Origin: Eutrophocola sp964503965
Lineage (GTDB): Bacteria > Pseudomonadota > Gammaproteobacteria > Pseudomonadales > Pseudohongiellaceae
Assembly (NCBI GenBank): GCA_964503965.1
Contig: CAZDCK010000002.1
Coordinates: 62,001 to 126,000 of the forward strand
Length of the DNA: 64,000 bases
Direction of reading: 5' to 3'
In this document: positions 63,611 to 64,000 of the stretch, piece by piece
Numbering within the stretch: the stretch's first letter is position 1
Layout of the letters: every line of letters begins with the position of its first letter
Translations under genes and position numbers: made by a program
The notes under the pieces: generated by a model
Seen by the model: only the letters and a program-made list of their open reading frames with translations
Databases searched by the model: none
Told to the model about the DNA's origin: nothing

Positions 63611-64000
63611 TGAACGGTATTATTTCATGGATGGCCCGCAACGGAGTCGCCGCGAATCTGCTGATGGTTTTCATGCTGATCGCAGGCGCCGCTAATTTTT
63701 TCCAGATCACCGTCAAGCTTTTCCCTGAACTGGATGAAAACATCATCACTGTCAGTGTGATTTATCCTGGCGCTTCGCCGACCGAGGTAGAAGAATCCAT
63801 TATTCGCCGTATTGAGGAAAAAGTGGAGAGTGTCGAGGAAATACTCGATATCACTGCTGTAGCCAATGAAGGCATGGGTACGGTCACCATTGAGCTGGTT
63901 CAGGGTGCAGACACCCAACTCAGGCTCGATGATATTACTTCCCAGGTAGACCAGATTACTACGTTCCCTGTAGATGCCGAAGAGCCCCAGATCAGCCTGC
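63610..64000 (+). CDS. RND-family efflux pump, 5' part
   Basis: The frame starts with the ATG overlapping the adaptor stop and stays open to the window edge (130 codons). It begins MNGIISWMARNGVAANLLMV, a first membrane helix typical of AcrB/HAE1-like pumps. The porter domain start follows (KLFPELDENIITVSVIYPGASPTEVEESI). The rest of the roughly 1,000-residue protein lies outside. The start closely resembles the subgroup of RND pumps with a single paired adaptor; substrates are unknown. Confidence 0.93.
   Translation, partial: MNGIISWMARNGVAANLLMVFMLIAGAANFFQITVKLFPELDENIITVSVIYPGASPTEVEESIIRRIEEKVESVEEILDITAVANEGMGTVTIELVQGADTQLRLDDITSQVDQITTFPVDAEEPQISL

Noticed and set aside
1..64000. tRNA or rRNA genes, CRISPR arrays, prophage or transposon
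   Set aside because: I looked for these on both strands by eye and saw no cloverleaf, spaced repeats, integrase or transposase.

Overview
The window looks like a chromosomal scaffold from a heterotrophic, respiring gammaproteobacterium, probably marine and perhaps metagenome-derived. It carries the gammaproteobacterial blocks dsbC-hom-thrC-recJ, rpsP-rimM-trmD-rplS and ffh/ypjD, a complete System I cytochrome c maturation operon, and outer-membrane and periplasmic proteins throughout. I saw no rRNA, tRNA, CRISPR array, prophage or insertion sequence. One 100-N gap at 5503-5602 sits between two identical 55-bp sequences, and collapsing it restores an intact ccmF.

Layout. 1-2 kb: a partial secreted M14-like protein and an MFS transporter (minus). 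2-9.1 kb: ccmABCDEFGHI (minus). 9.3-15.4 kb: dcd, a small cytochrome c, recJ, an acyl-CoA ligase and a Deg1-like protease. 15.5-21.6 kb: thrC, hom, dsbC, rplS, trmD, rimM, rpsP (minus). 21.8-26.9 kb: ffh, then divergent ypjD, a CorB/CNNM-like protein, a Nudix hydrolase and fdhD. 27-33.2 kb: an exported redox cluster of a SnoaL-like protein, a PQQ-type quinoprotein, a cytochrome with one odd haem motif, a haem/beta-propeller protein, a small cytochrome c and a Tat-like VOC protein. 33.5-39 kb: soluble NAD-type formate dehydrogenase fdsGBA facing mobA. 39-42.6 kb: a frameshifted mscS, a pirin, a small membrane protein and a broken lpxR. 42.7-48.4 kb: an M16 lipoprotein protease, then a second SnoaL-like/quinoprotein pair with the quinoprotein fused to cytochrome c. 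48.5-51.5 kb: a NadR-like kinase and a TPP riboswitch in front of a TonB-dependent receptor. 51.5-57 kb: an aminotransferase, a GDSL lipoprotein, a DUF2452-like protein, a BASS transporter and purEK. 57-60.7 kb: malonate uptake and activation (madL, madM, matB-like) plus a propeller protein. 60.8-64 kb: a dihaem cytochrome, a TetR regulator with a palindromic operator, and an RND adaptor and pump that run off the window.

Together the genes describe strong periplasmic electron transfer: cytochrome c maturation, six proteins with c-type haem motifs and two quinoproteins. Formate oxidation is supported by its cofactor genes fdhD and mobA. The least described parts are the two SnoaL-like/quinoprotein cassettes, whose substrates cannot be read from sequence, and the thiamine-riboswitch receptor with its neighbouring kinase.
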